Origin: Usnea hakonensis | Taxonomy: Eukaryota; Ascomycota; Lecanoromycetes; Lecanorales; Parmeliaceae | Direction: 5' to 3' | Length of the DNA: 64,000 nucleotides | Assembly: GCA_013423325.1 (NCBI GenBank) | Contig: BLJB01000185.1 | Coordinates: 32,054-96,053, forward strand | Shown here: positions 44,885 through 56,874 of the stretch, piece by piece | Layout: every line of letters begins with the position of its first letter | Position numbering within the stretch: position 1 is the stretch's first letter | Notes under the pieces: model-generated | Database searches by the model: none | What the model was told of the DNA's origin: nothing | The model's input: only the letters and a program-made list of their open reading frames with translations | Translations under genes and position numbers: made by a program

Positions 44885-45526
44885 ATGTCATCCGCGTTCG
44901 TTCCGGGTTCGCAACAACGCTACCTACGTGCTTGCATGGTCTGCTCCATTGTCCAAACCCATGCTGTGAGTTGAGTCATTCTCGTCGAGAGCCACCCCTT
45001 TGCCTGCGCTCAGCTAGTAATCATACTGAACCTCGTATCCCTTCAGCGCTTCCTACGCGACGGTTGCCCGAACTGCGAGTCATTCCTAGGCCTTGCCAAC
45101 TCCACGGATGCCGTTCAAGAATGCACATCGCAAGTCTTTGAGGGATTGATCACGCTCGCGGATCCTACGACGAGCTGGGTGGCTAGATGGCAGAGGCTGG
45201 AGGGCTGTGTGAGCGGGGTCTATGCTGTTAAGGTTGTTGGAACGGTGAGCATGCTCATTGAAAAGCGTTGGAGCCGTTGGGTCTTGATGGGCAGCCAAGA
45301 GCACAGGAAAAAGCAGGAAATTTGAAGGTCAAGGGCAAGGCACGATTTCGAGCAAAATCTGACAATGTGTGCTTGCCACAGTTACCTGATGATGTCAAGC
45401 AAAATATTGAAGATGCAGGAGCAAGATACATTCCGTAGGTAGCATGGCTCACTAGTTTTACTAGGGCAAACTTGCTGATTGAAGTGCAGGAGAGATGGTA
45501 CCGCCGATGATGACGACACAGGATGA
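44885..45526 (+). CDS. SPT4: Transcription elongation factor Spt4
   Basis: Zinc-binding partner of Spt5 in DSIF, which keeps RNA polymerase II processive. Exons 44885-44965, 45047-45244, 45382-45434, 45490-45526; 369 nt, 122 aa, the family length. The four zinc cysteines are in RACMVCSIV and GCPNCESFL; LADPTTSWVARWQRLEG and PDDVKQNIEDAGARYIPRDG follow. Because the gene is cut into four short exons it is easy to miss: the longest uninterrupted frame holds only part of it. Intron 2 (137 bp) is longer than most here. The C-terminus is a short acidic tail (ADDDDTG). Its promoter is shared with PPT1 and contains the TIR element. Confidence 0.95.
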
Positions 45527-45671
45527 TCAGGTCAGGAGCAAAAAGGTATTGAGTGGGAACACTATGCAAGACGCTTTGGGACGGATATATTGATTTCCTC
45601 GTTCAGAGCGTATACCCAAATTAGAAGCTACTCACGAAGAACGTCCTTGTTTAGCTTGGCATTCTGCGTTG

Positions 45672-46151
45672 ATGAAAGAAAGCCTTGACAGACAAGAAGT
45701 TTGCAAGGAATCATCTTCTGCACTTTATCACCAGGGTATCATACTCTTCACATTACGTTCTAAGGGCGGAGGCAGATTGAACATGTTTGCTACAAAATTT
45801 ATCAACTGTTGTCGAATCACTAGGCGTGTCTTTCTGGACAGCACTCTTCTTTCGATGGATGAATTTTATATTGATCTCTCCACTGGGCCTCAGCTCTGGC
45901 GAGACTCGGTCGTTTCTAATTATACATTTCAGGTCAAAAACGGTTTGACCCAGTTTAAACATTGCGAAGAAATCCCTTCGATGGCTAAAAAGTCCGGATA
46001 TCCTGGATTGAGAAAGACAAAAGAACTCCTCTGTCGAGACCCAATAGCCCTGAGTGTTTTACAAAATTTTTTAGATGGCTTGACGTATGAAGTATTAAAG
46101 AAGAGAGCCGACCAGCAATTAAATAATGAGCCGCCAATGCTGGACGTCTAG
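45672..46151 (+). CDS. Doubtful ORF, 159 codons, no recognised family
   Basis: Open from ATG 45672 to the stop at 46149. The C-terminal half (LRKTKELLCRDPIALSVLQN and a following amphipathic helix) looks protein-like, while the first 60 residues do not. There is no signal peptide, metal site or enzyme motif. It sits between SPT4 and the convergent AT-hook gene, 128 bp from that gene's stop. It could be a small orphan gene, the last exon of an unseen gene, or a decayed fragment. Confidence 0.3.
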   Translation: MKESLDRQEVCKESSSALYHQGIILFTLRSKGGGRLNMFATKFINCCRITRRVFLDSTLLSMDEFYIDLSTGPQLWRDSVVSNYTFQVKNGLTQFKHCEEIPSMAKKSGYPGLRKTKELLCRDPIALSVLQNFLDGLTYEVLKKRADQQLNNEPPMLDV

Positions 46152-46279
46152 GGGTATGCTGTTTTACACGTAAAGCTGCAGGACAGCAGCCGCCACCTCG
46201 TCTCGCTCCGAATAAGACGCACGGTATCGTGGAGAGTCGTTGGACCCGAATATGCAGGTCGTGCTTTTTCTTACGGAAT

Positions 46280-47398
46280 TTACTGATCCCTTGTAGTTGC
46301 TGGGTTCCTTCTTGGCGTCTGGTAAAATGGGAGGTCGTTCTGGGGTGGGGGGTCGTGCTGGAGTGTCAAATTGCTCTGAGGCGCACTGTATTCTGGATGT
46401 TCTCGCATCCCAGCAAAAAGGTTCCCCCGACCTTCGAACTCAGAAGTCTGTCTCTCTGGGATAGTACTTTTAAAACGTTCTCCCCTGTCGATTTGCATCT
46501 GATCCGCAGCGGGTGCTGTTACCCCAAGAGCAAGATTCCTGGCGGCAGGCTCAGAAGCTAGGCTGCTTGTCTTTTCGGGTGTTGCTTTCGGCTTTCGAGC
46601 ACTTTCGTTACCAGTAGAAAATTCAGCCGATGCGCCGACCTCGGGAGTCATCATGCCCGGGTTTGGTACACCCTGCTGTGATGGCCGCGGTGTCTTCTTC
46701 CTTTTTGGAGGGGGCTGATATTCTTCTCCGCGCGCTGCAGCTTCTGCAACCTTAGCTTCATATTCTGCCTTACTTGGACGTCCCCGCTTCTTCTTAGGCG
46801 GCCCGCCCAATGCGGAAGCCGTAGCGCCTTGATCTGCAGCGGGATCATTCGAAACATTTACTGGTAGAAAGTTGAATGGCTGCTGCGGTTGAAGCATGCG
46901 GTCAACTGTAGAGGAAACATTTTCGCCGGAACTCGGACGTTGTTTTTTGAGCTTCGACGCACTTTGCGGAAACGGCTGTTCGAAAGCAACCATAGGATGG
47001 ACGGGGGCTGTGTACCGAGCATGGGCGTTTGCTTGGAGTTGTTGCCAGACCACCATGCATGAGGAGACGGAGCGACCTGTATGTATCAATTTTAGCCCTT
47101 GCCAATTTTGTCACGGTCCATTCCCTGCGCACCGTTCGGCAATGCTATCTCGTACCAGCTAGGTTGAATACCTCGTTCCTGGATGATGTTCATGAGGTCT
47201 TGCGGAGCAATCGAAGACCTTTTCAAGATCTCCGTGAGAAAATACCGCTGTGGGCCAGATTAGTCATATAAAATTGATTGAAACCGTGCACAGAGGATCA
47301 GCGCGTGAGAAGACCAGGTCACGACCAGGGAAACCTGGAGGGCTTCTAAAGTCACTTACAATTTCGTTCTCGCCAAAAGGCTGCTCCATAGCAGCCAT
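46280..47398 (-). CDS. AT-hook-containing protein, fungal family of unknown function
   Basis: Exons 47398-47360, 47247-47133 and 47076-46280; 951 nt, 316 aa. The N-terminal 85 residues, made only after splicing two introns, form a compact helical domain (RYFLTEILKRSSIAPQDLMN, WYEIALPNGRSVSSCMVVWQ) with the look of a small protein-interaction or Myb-like fold. A single AT-hook KKKRGRPSKAEYEAK lies at about residue 150, followed by PPPKRKKTPRPSQQ, so it is probably a nuclear protein that contacts AT-rich minor grooves. The remainder is disordered, rich in P, Q, S and E. The role is inferred only from the AT-hook and basic signals. Confidence 0.78.
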
Positions 47399-47852
47399 TG
47401 CAAAAGGATGATTGCGGTTTTATTGTAGCTTGATAAATGGTTGTTTGAGGTGTGCATGAGTGTAGGAGGGAGGCTGATGGACGCGGAGACAGAAATGGAT
47501 ATGAAAGTAAATTAAAGCAATAATAGGACACAGGCAAGGAAAGTGATGAAGGGGATTTGACTAGGACAGTCATCCACGTCGAGTCAGCAAAGAGGGATAG
47601 CAATGAGTGATATGAGCAGCCATGTCCCAAATGCAAATAAATTTCGAGCAAAAAAGCTGAAACGAGATTACTGTAAGGAGAGAAGAAGTATGACAAAGGA
47701 AATGGAATTGAGGTCCCGCGTATAATGATAAGAGTTTATATGAATTTGGAGGATTGAAAAGAGCTCTTTGGCCATGAGAGCTTCGTTTCCCTCGTAAGTA
47801 GCGAAGTAGCTTTTTGGCCTGCATAAACAACGGGATTCAGATTTCTTAGACC

Positions 47853-47891
47853 TTTTTTTTTTTTTTGATTTTGATTTTGATTTTGGATTTT
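47853..47891 (+). repeat. T14 tract plus (GATTTT)n
   Basis: Fourteen T followed by four GATTTT-like units. Confidence 0.85.
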
Positions 47892-48320
47892 AGCCGCTAC
47901 TCTGCCCTTGGCCACTGCAAGCTTCCTTTTTCCTTAAAAGTTTTTCCTCGCTCTGTAAGGTACTTGATCAACAACACGTGGGACCGTTTGAGCATGTATA
48001 AAGAACTCGAAAGCAAAATGGAGCTTGGAAAAAAAGTCTGAAGGATTTTGAGGCTATTCGGAGTATACTATCCAATGCCTTCGCAGGATTGGTCGCCCGT
48101 CTGCCGAACCAGAGAGGGGACAGCTCTGCAAGCCCCCTGCCTAGCTTTGAACCATCAGGCCTTTTCTTGCCTCGAAGGGGGAAATCTCTACCTCGTGCTC
48201 GATACATAGGTACTTCCCACGAGCTCCGATAAAGTGCGACGCCCGGAAACATCTCCAAGATGAAACATGACCTGCATCTAGGGGGCAAATGGTCCAAATT
48301 CTTTACGAGCTGAACAAATT

Positions 48321-48368
48321 ATGATTATATATGATTATATGATTATATGTTATATGATTATTTATATA
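48321..48368 (+). repeat. (ATGATTAT)n-like AT microsatellite
   Basis: Repeated ATGATTATAT units of variable length. Confidence 0.75.
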
Positions 48369-48430
48369 CACTCACTGCTTGTCCCTTGGAAGCCTGCGCC
48401 AAAACAATCCTGACTAACAATATCGAGACA

Positions 48431-48448
48431 CATCATCATCATCATCAT
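48431..48448 (+). repeat. (CAT)6 microsatellite
   Basis: Six perfect CAT units; intergenic. Confidence 0.9.
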
Positions 48449-49371
48449 GCAGCGCCGTTTCCCTCTGGTCTTCTTTTGTTCAGGTACCTCCTTTTCTCCC
48501 TCGTCGCCACCCATCGAGCATCTGGCCAGGCGGCGTGATCGAAATGGGCGTTTTTAACTTGCAGTAGGTGTTGTTCTGAAGCCATCGCATTGTTTTTGCT
48601 CATCTTTTTCTTGTCGAAATCTCGTTTGGGGCGAGGCGCAGCGCAGCGCAGGTCATGAGTGTGGGTTGTTCTGCGGCTTTTGAATGCCACGATCACGGCT
48701 CGTTCTTGTATTTATTTAGATGTCGATCATAAATCAACTTCCACGAATTCTGTTCCTACGAGTACATGATTCTGGAGTTGCTAGGCCGTACTTGCCGAGG
48801 TGTTATACCAGAGTGAATCTTCGAAAAAAGCCAAAGCGTTTCTCAATTTACCACCATTTTGACATCTTCCCTGAACTGACCACTAAGACCGAAAATGTCG
48901 TCGGCCAGTAGATAATTAATGCGATAAAACAATTCCCGTTTGCTGTAGGCTCCGTCAGGAGTCGGGGTACGAGCTTTGATGAGACTAGGGATCTGGTGAG
49001 ACGACCCTTGAATGGAAATCTGCCTCTTCACAGTCTACATACCTACTGCATTCACTCTTTTTCTCCAGTGAATGTCACGAACTCAGTGGTAGTCATTCTT
49101 GCTTGGCATCCTGGCCGTCCCTACATTCGTGTCACCGCACTCTCTTCCTCCAGTGGCATTGCACAAGGAGAGAAAAGAACCTTGCATCGGATCGCATGTC
49201 CTCACAAATACAACCGATATCTTTCAGTAGGAGCCGAATCTATCATTTTGTGTTTGCCATGTGCGGGGATCGTCCTCAGAGACCGTTCTATTGCCATTCA
49301 CCGTTCACGCTACCAAAGCATCACCTCCAACACCTTTCTCATTACAATACCTCGTGCGGAGGTCTACTACC

Positions 49372-52300
49372 ATGACGGAAATCAAAAGATCAAAAAGAAA
49401 CGGAGTTTTGGAAAGTGGCGTCGAAGAGCTACATCTAGAAAATGGACATGGCGGGGACAAAGTGGGGACAGAGATCAAGGAGGTGGCTACAAATAGCTAT
49501 GGGTCTTCACCAAGGGATTCCACCATGCAGTCCACTTCTCAATCGCCCGTTAAGATGGATGTACCTACGCAGTCACCTCCTACGGGAAGTGAGAAGCACG
49601 AGGAGGTGGTGGGTGGTGAAGTGACTCTGAAGTTGGAGCCAGGTCATCCGCCCAAGCTCGCTCGCAGCAGCTCCCAGAGGGTCATGTCCAAGCCTCCACC
49701 TCTATTTCGAGATCACCCGAGTAAGACTGAAGAAGCCAAACAAACCTTTCAGGTGCTAGAACAATGTTCGTATACCTCGAAATATATAGGATCTACGGAG
49801 CATGGTTCTATGGACTGCGACTGCGCGGAGGAGTGGGGTAAGCCGACCGTACCTGCTGGTAGTTGCGTTCACGCAAGTATACTGAATACTCGACATAGAT
49901 AATTTCACAAAGACCAACTCAGCATGTGGGCAGGATTCAGACTGCATCAATCGTGCGACGAAGATGGAATGTTTCGGTGATTGTGGGTGCGGAGCTGAGT
50001 GCGAAAATCAAAGGTTTCAACGACAACAATTCGCAGACGTAACAGTCTTCAAAACGGAGAAGAAAGGTTACGGTCTACGGGCTGATAGAGATCTTAATCC
50101 TGATGCTTTCATCTACGAGTATATTGGAGAGGTCATCGACGAAGCCCGCTTCCGCCGCCGCATGGTGCAATACGATGAGGAAGGAATCAAACATTTCTAC
50201 TTCATGTCTCTCACGAAAGGGGAGTTTGTCGATGCCACAAAGAAAGGTAATTTGGGAAGATTCTGCAATCATTCATGCAATCCAAATTGTTATGTAGACA
50301 AGTGGGTGGTGGGTGACAAACTTCGAATGGGAATCTTTGCCGAGCGGAAAATCATAGCGGGAGAAGAACTTGTCTTCAATTATAACGTCGACAGGTATGG
50401 AACTGATCCACAACCTTGCTACTGCGCTGAACCAAATTGCACTGGCTTCATTGGTGGTAAGACTCAAACCGAACGTGCGACTAAATTGTCCAATACCACT
50501 GTCGAAGCCCTCGGTATCGAAGACGGTGATGGTTGGGATACCGCTGTCGCGAAGAAGGTCCGCAAGAAGAAGGTTGGGGAAGAGGATGAAGAGTACGTCA
50601 ACAACGTTCAACCGAAATCACTCGATGAGGATGGGGTCACCAAAGTCATGGCCACCTTAATGCAATGCAGAGAGAAATGGATCGCCGTCAAATTGCTAAG
50701 TCGAATACAACGCTGCGATGACGAACGAGTGCGTAATCGGGTCGTTAAGATGCATGGATATCAGATTCTCAATTCGACATTGGCTTTGTGGAAAGAGGAC
50801 TTCAATGTCGTTCTACAAGTCTTCGACATCCTCGGCAAATTTCCTCTGCTAACGCGAAACAAGATTAACGACTCCAAGATAGAGTCAACTGTTGAGGATT
50901 TGAAAGCTTGCGGTGATGAAACGGTGATACTACAAGCTCAGGAGCTGTTGGACTCGTGGAGTAAGCTCGAAGTCGCTTACCGTATACCTCGCAAGAAGCG
51001 AGACGCACTAAACCACACGAGTACCACCACCCCGGAATTCTCGAACCGCTTGGGACGGCGGGACTCAAGCCGCGAAGAACGCAAAGCACATTCCAGGTCA
51101 CGCTCACGCTCGAGGTCCAGATCACGATCAAGATCGATCGACGCTCCGAAAGGACCGGCAGCGCCTCATGGTCCACGTTCAAACTTCCCTCAGCGAGGAC
51201 CTGGTTTCTACAGTGGGCCCAGAGGCCCTTATCGGCCGCGGCCTTTCGGTGCATTGCCTGAAGGCTGGTTTGCAGCACAGGATGACGACGGTAGGACGTA
51301 TTTTTACGATCTGAGTGGCAAAACGACGTGGCAAAGGCCTACGGTGATAGCGCGACCACCACCACCGCCCCCTAAACCCACCTCTACGAACAAGGCTCTT
51401 GAGGACATCATCAACCAGATCACAAGCGCAAAAGCCAATACTCCAAAAGAGAAAACAGCAGCTTCGGCAACCCCACAGACGGTCAATGGCGACGTGAAAA
51501 AGGCTACCAAAGGAGGTACGGAGAAATGGCGTGGTTACAATGAAGAGAAGCAAAAAAAATTATACGAGAACACGGTAAGCGTGGACTGACTAATTATGAG
51601 AAGTTTGCCTGTTCTAATTGGGAGAAAGCTTTTCCCACACATCAAATACGTAATGGACAAATTTAAGGGCAAGCTGCCGAAGGATGATCTGAAGCGTTTC
51701 GCGAAAGAGGTAGGATTTTAATGTTGAACGCCTCGTGGTTCGCCCGCTAATAGGATACTTATGAAGATTTCAAAAAAGCTTGTGAGCTCGGATTTCAAGA
51801 ATCATCGGGTAGAAGATCCCACCAAGATATCGTCTCGACAAGAAAAACAGGTGAAAAAATACGTCAAGGAGTATTTTGACAAAGCGGTTGCTAAGAAACG
51901 AGAACATGAGAAGAAAAAGGCCGAGCGAAGGAGCAAGGAAGGAGAGTCGGCGGCATCACCTACTCCGGCATTGGGCGCGGAGGTAAAGAAGGAGGAAGAA
52001 AGCGATGGGGATCAGGATATGGCAATGTCGGATGACGACGAATCTGAAAAGCCGAAGCTGGAGTCAACAACTCCTGCGACACCATCGGACTTGCTCTCAC
52101 AGGTTGAAGGCCTTAAGCGTAAGAGGTTGAATGACGAGGATCCTGAAAGCATAAAATTCGGGGACAATGGGGCGACACCAAGCAAGCGCCTCAAATCAGA
52201 GAGTCCACCGCCGCCACCTCCACCACCTCCCGATTCAATGTCTTTCTTCAACGAAGGAATGGATGACGGCGGCCGACATGGTTATGAGACCAACACGTTC

Positions 52301-52531
52301 GCAGAGGACACAGAGTCACCAGGGGTGTCGCCAGAAAACGATAGCGACGCTCTACCGCACCACACTGCTTTCAGCAACAGCACAAGGGCGGGCAAAGATG
52401 ATCTCGATATCTTAGGCAATGCCCACACTCCAAACATGCGAAGCGACGAAGAGTACAAAGAGCACGAAGGACTCTTCGCAGGCAACGGCCAAAGGCACCT
52501 TTCCGACATCGAGGTACATGGGGCCGCTTAG
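49372..52531 (+). CDS. SET2: Histone H3-K36 methyltransferase Set2
   Basis: Methylates H3K36 during RNA polymerase II elongation. Exons 49372-49837, 49899-51574, 51629-51709, 51767-52531; 2,988 nt, 995 aa. Order: AWS domain (about 150-195, Cys-rich, from MDCDCAEEWD to CGCGAECENQ), SET (about 198-322, with YEYIGEVIDEARFRRRM and NHSCNPNC at 279-286, then FNYNVDRYG), post-SET PQPCYCAEPNCTGFIGG, a helical SET2-associated region, a run of Arg-Ser dipeptides (HSRSRSRSR), a WW domain (about 602-632, LPEGWFAAQDDDGRTYFYDL and W..P), then the SRI domain that binds the phosphorylated Pol II CTD (LFPHIKYVMDKFKGKLPKDD, VEDPTKISSRQEKQVKKYVK). The tail has a nine-proline run. The two introns in the SRI domain both end in AAG. 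Confidence 0.96.
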
Positions 52532-53091
52532 GACGCTATCAACGTGATTCAGTTGACCTGGAGCAAAGCTGGATGCAGCATCGAGAGCGTGCCGAGGGCA
52601 TGTTGTAAGATAGGATGAACGACACTAGACACGCCAGGCAGAGGGGAAGGGAGTCTCTCGCCGGCCGCGTGGACGAGATTTGCGAATATTAATCTGTCTT
52701 GCCGTTGCATCTGAAAATTCTGTATCTACATTACTTGGATATGCAATTCAAGAATCTCTCGAATATGAAGAAGTAGAAGTACAAGTGCATAGTCTGCTCC
52801 CTTTAGTCACATTTAGGGCAAAAAGTAAAGAAGTTCCTTTCCTCTGTAGAGACCCTCCTCCCTTCTCCTACAACCGATAAAGATCAATCGATCGCACAAA
52901 GACAAAACCCTTCGGAATTGATTACTTACGACGTTAATGAAGTCTTGCACGACAGAACATCCACTGAAAAGTTTCAAAGCTTTTGTGCTCCTGCTTGAAT
53001 TTTCTTCATGATATTCTTCGGTTCTTGGTAATTGACCCCCGCATTTCGTCAAACAACCATAGCACCACCTCTCTGCCTTTTCCACTCCAGC
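52532..53091. other. Intergenic region SET2 / UGA1
   Basis: 560 bp between two plus-strand genes; probably SET2 3' UTR and UGA1 promoter. No recognised site. Confidence 0.5.
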
Positions 53092-54706
53092 ATGATTTCA
53101 CTCAACACTTCTGTCCTTCGGGCTTGCTCTCGCACCCCGCCTCTTGCTCGCCTCTTCACCGCAAGGCCCATCGCAACAACGACAAAACCTTTGGCCAGTA
53201 TGGCGACAGCAGAGCTAGCTGAGCAGACAGCCGTTGAGCAGCCTTTCTTCCCCGATGAACCTGTCAGACCCCACATACGAACTGCAATTCCCGGTCCCAT
53301 GAGTAAAAAAGCAATTGAGGATTTAGACAAGGTCTTCGACACCAGGAGTCTGAATATGATGGCCAACTACCAGAATAGCTTTGGAAACTACATTGCCGAT
53401 CTGGATGGCAACGTCTTACTCGACGTATACGCTCAGATCGCTTCGATTCCTGTAGGCTATAGTAACTCTACACTGCTCGCGGCTGCGACTTCGCCAGAGA
53501 TGGCCAGCGCGATTATCAATCGCCCAGCTCTGGGCAATTTCCCCCAGCACGACTGGGCAGACATTCTTAGGACTGGCGTCCTTAAAGTTGCCCCAAAAGG
53601 ATTAGACCAGGTCTTCACAGCAATGGCAGGGTCCGACGCCAACGAGCTTGCATACAAGGCCGCCTTCATGTGGAAACGCCGCCAACAACGAGGTGGCCCC
53701 GATGCAGATTTCTCTGCTGAAGAGATCTCGTCAACCATGAATAACAAGTCTCCAGGCTCTCCTCATATGTCGGTCCTTTCCTTCTCATCCGCTTTTCACG
53801 GCCGTCTATTCGGAAGTCTATCCACCACTCGCAGCAAACCGATCCATAAGCTTGACATACCAGCCTTCGACTGGCCCCAAGCATCCTTTCCTCACCTTCA
53901 GTACCCTCTCGCGGAGCACGCAAGCGAAAATGCGGCTGAAGAGGCACGTTGCCTCGCGGAAACCGAAGACTTGATCAAGAATTTTCACAATCCTGTCGCA
54001 GCGGTCGTAGTCGAGCCTGTCCAGTCCGAAGGCGGAGACAATCACGCCTCTCCAGCGTTCTTCAACGCTCTCCGCGAGATCACAAGAAGACACGATGTCA
54101 TGTTCATTGTTGACGAGGTGCAGACTGGTGTTGGTGCGACAGGCAAGTTCTGGGCGCACGACCACTGGAACCTGGCCGACCCACCGGATATGGTCACATT
54201 CTCGAAGAAAGCTCAAACTGCTGGCTACTACTTCGCAGACCCCAATCTTCGACCCAACAAACCCTACCGTCAATTCAATACCTGGATGGGCGATCCAGCC
54301 CGAGCCATCCTCTTCAGAGCCATCGTTCAGGAAATTGAAAGACTCAACCTGGTTGAATCCACCGCTCAAGTTGGCGATTACCTCTACTCAGGGCTTGAGA
54401 GACTGGCAGAGCGCTATCCCAACGAAATCCAGAATCTACGGGGGAAGGGACAAGGCACGTTTCTTGCATGGGACAGCCCTAGAAGGGATGACTTCCTAAA
54501 AAGGGCGAAGGGTTTGGGTGTCAACATTGGAGGCAGTGGAGAGAGGGCTGTCAGGTTGAGACCCATGTTGATTTTCCAAAAGCATCATGGTGAGTCTAAA
54601 TTCTGTCTTCAAGACTTGTTGCACTTTGAAAGAACGAACCTAACATTTGTGTGTTTTCCTAGCGGACATTCTCCTAGAGGCAACCGAGACGCTAGTCTCC
54701 ACATGA
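53092..54706 (+). CDS. UGA1: 4-aminobutyrate (GABA) transaminase
   Basis: PLP enzyme converting GABA and 2-oxoglutarate to succinate semialdehyde and glutamate, the entry to the GABA shunt. Exons 53092-54589 and 54663-54706; 1,542 nt, 513 aa. The last exon supplies the C-terminus ADILLEATETLVST. Motifs of class-III aminotransferases: QNSFGNYIADLDGN, VFTAMAGSDANELAYKAAFM, FSSAFHGRLFGSLS, VVVEPVQSEGGD, MFIVDEVQTGVGATGKFW and FSKKAQTAGYYF with the PLP lysine. The first 36 residues are basic and hydroxylated without acids (MISLNTSVLRACSRTPPLAR), a likely mitochondrial presequence; a second in-frame ATG at 53200 could start a presequence-free form. Confidence 0.96.
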
Positions 54707-55382
54707 TGCTACTCTGATATGTGCATGACTGGACGTATCTGATTCAATCGAGTCACAGCTACCCGCGTGCAAGAACAAATGGAATATCCCTCCTCGTGGG
54801 ATGCTAGACGACGTTGTCGTTCGAGAAGCTGGAAGGAAGTCCGAATCACATTGGCTTGTACGAGTATCACGCTGGCCTGGATATCACTTCCCTGTAACGC
54901 TTGGTCTCGGTACACCCGAAACGTATTACTCAAGGTCGTTGCCATGTGAGCAATCCCTTTTCGAGCATGTCCTGTCAGTGTAAGACTGTCCGGCCAGCCG
55001 TAACGCTCGTCATTACTCCATACTTTGATGAAGGACTGACGGGCAACTTGTGCTAGTCAAGTGTGTCAAAGACGAATGAATTCCCACGGAGAAGTGCCCG
55101 TCGCGGGTCGCAAGAGTGCCAAGGCAAAGAGCGACGAAGAAACGGGGCTTGTAGGATGCTTTCACGCGAGTAGTAGATCAAAAGGTGCGCATGCGATATC
55201 GAAAAGCAGCCAGGAGCGAATGGCAGTAGTAGCAGCAGACGTGTATTCATGAATTAAGACGCCTCAAGATTCAAAATCATTAGCACATCAAGCTTCAAAT
55301 AGACATCCTGCTTTTCTCCCCCCCCCCGCTCGCCCTTTGTAGAGTACGTCCCACACCCAAAACCCATCACGTTGACCGCGTC
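54707..55382. other. Convergent 3' region UGA1 / rhodopsin-domain gene
   Basis: 676 bp; a C run of ten lies near 55319. No gene or RNA seen. Confidence 0.5.
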
Positions 55383-56874
55383 CTATGAAAACTTCGCCTC
55401 CCCCGTAACCGCCTGCTCCAACCTAGGACTAAGATCCAACGACGCCTTATCATAATCCGTCCGAGGCGCCTTCTTCGTCGGACTAGGCGGGCCCGGCAAA
55501 GTCATTCCCCCAACCCCAGCCCCAGCACCAGCAGCGCCATCCGCATCCTCCATCATCCTCACACCCAGACTCCCCCGCTTACTACCACCACCACCACCAC
55601 CCGCAGGCCACAGCCTAACCCTCCACCACTTTGTCCTCCCCGCCTCCGTGTACCCACCACCCGCAGGCTGGGAGACGTGAGGTTTCAGGGAGCGCATGAC
55701 GGGATAGCTGTTGCGGCGCAGGTGATCCGGGAAGTATTTTTCGAGAAGGACGGTGTAGAGCTGGTACAGGGCTGGCGCGGACGCGACGATGATGCCGATG
55801 TTTTGCTCCAGGCTGGCCCAGGAGGCGACGGGGATGATGCCATCTGCGGGTGGGGAGAGCGAGGTGGAGGGTTAGATGTGATGGTGTTTTTTTTTTGGGT
55901 TTTTCGGGGGTAGGGGGGGGCGGGAAAAGCGAAATTTTGCTTACAGGTGAAATCCGGATCTTGGAAATTGATGGCAATCGTCCTACGAACTGCGCATGCG
56001 GCGGTGCTGGTGAAACATTGTCAGTTCTCATATTCTCCAAACGTGAGCGGGGGGATCCTTGTGGCAGTTGAAGAAAAAATCTCACAAGAGGCCCAGTCCC
56101 AGGAAGACGAAAAGACTAATCTTCCGGCTCCGCTGCACTTGGAGGTTGCGAAGGAAGAAGATGGGCAGGCAGACGCACAAAAGGTCCATCAGTGTCGCGA
56201 AAGCTGTTTCCGCGTCAATAATGCGTTCATCGAATTTTCAAGGTAAAGGAGGGGGGGCGGCAGCACACCTCCCTGTGTCTTGGCGATGATTTCCAAGGTC
56301 GAGCGTGCGATGCACCGTGCCTTGATTTCCCTATCCCACGTACCCTGGATGGGGATACAGGCGAGCAGGATGATCATGAACGTGGCCGTGCTGATGACAG
56401 TGAAGAAAGCGATGAGGACGTATGTATACTTGTAGAATTCTTGGTGTGTGGGAGGTACGAGACGTAAGACGAAGAGACAGACCGAGACTCTAACCAGAAA
56501 TGTCCCAATAGTGTGGAGAACCTCGAGGATTGTCGTGATGAGAAGAACATTTCTGATCTGGTTGGGTTGTAAATACTCGATATGTTTTCCAAACCCATTG
56601 TCCACCTGAAAAATTACGAGGATGCTCTGAGCGACAGCAAAGGCCTGGGAGGATGCGGTTAGCGAGCAGTTGCCTTGGAAGGGCTTCAAGTGAACATTAC
56701 CAAGGCTATCGCAATGGTCCAATCGTCGGCGCCTGCTGTTCTACGGAGAAATGCCCGAGTATATACTCGTACGAAAACAAGCAATGATGCAATTGACACA
56801 GTGGTCCACGTCTGAACGATCAGGCCGTGTCCGCGGTTTCCGTTTGGAGGCAGCTGGGACACTGGGACAGACAT
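55383..56874 (-). CDS. Fungal rhodopsin-domain seven-helix membrane protein
   Basis: Member of the large plasma-membrane family with the fungal rhodopsin domain seen in Pth11-related and other integral proteins. Exons 56874-56701, 56644-56269, 56203-56086, 56006-55945, 55843-55383; 1,191 nt, 396 aa. Family marks: WTTVSIASLLVFVRVYTRAF, GADDWTIAIAL, the loop LRLVPPTHQEFYKYTYVLIA, CIPIQGTWDREIKARC, IIAKTQGAFATLMDLLCVCL and SLEQNIGIIVASAPAL. Seven hydrophobic helices fall between residues 15 and 300. The C-terminal tail is cytosolic and disordered, with poly-Gly (GGGGGG) and Gly/Ala repeats. There is no CFEM or lysine retinal site visible, so light sensing should not be assumed. Confidence 0.87.

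Larger units (their letters stand above)
47399..49371. other. Divergent intergenic region AT-hook gene / SET2
   Basis: 1,973 bp. It holds several simple repeats (listed), a CACGTG E-box at 47975-47980 and no supported gene. The last 300-400 bp is presumably the SET2 leader and contains several upstream ATGs. Confidence 0.5.
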
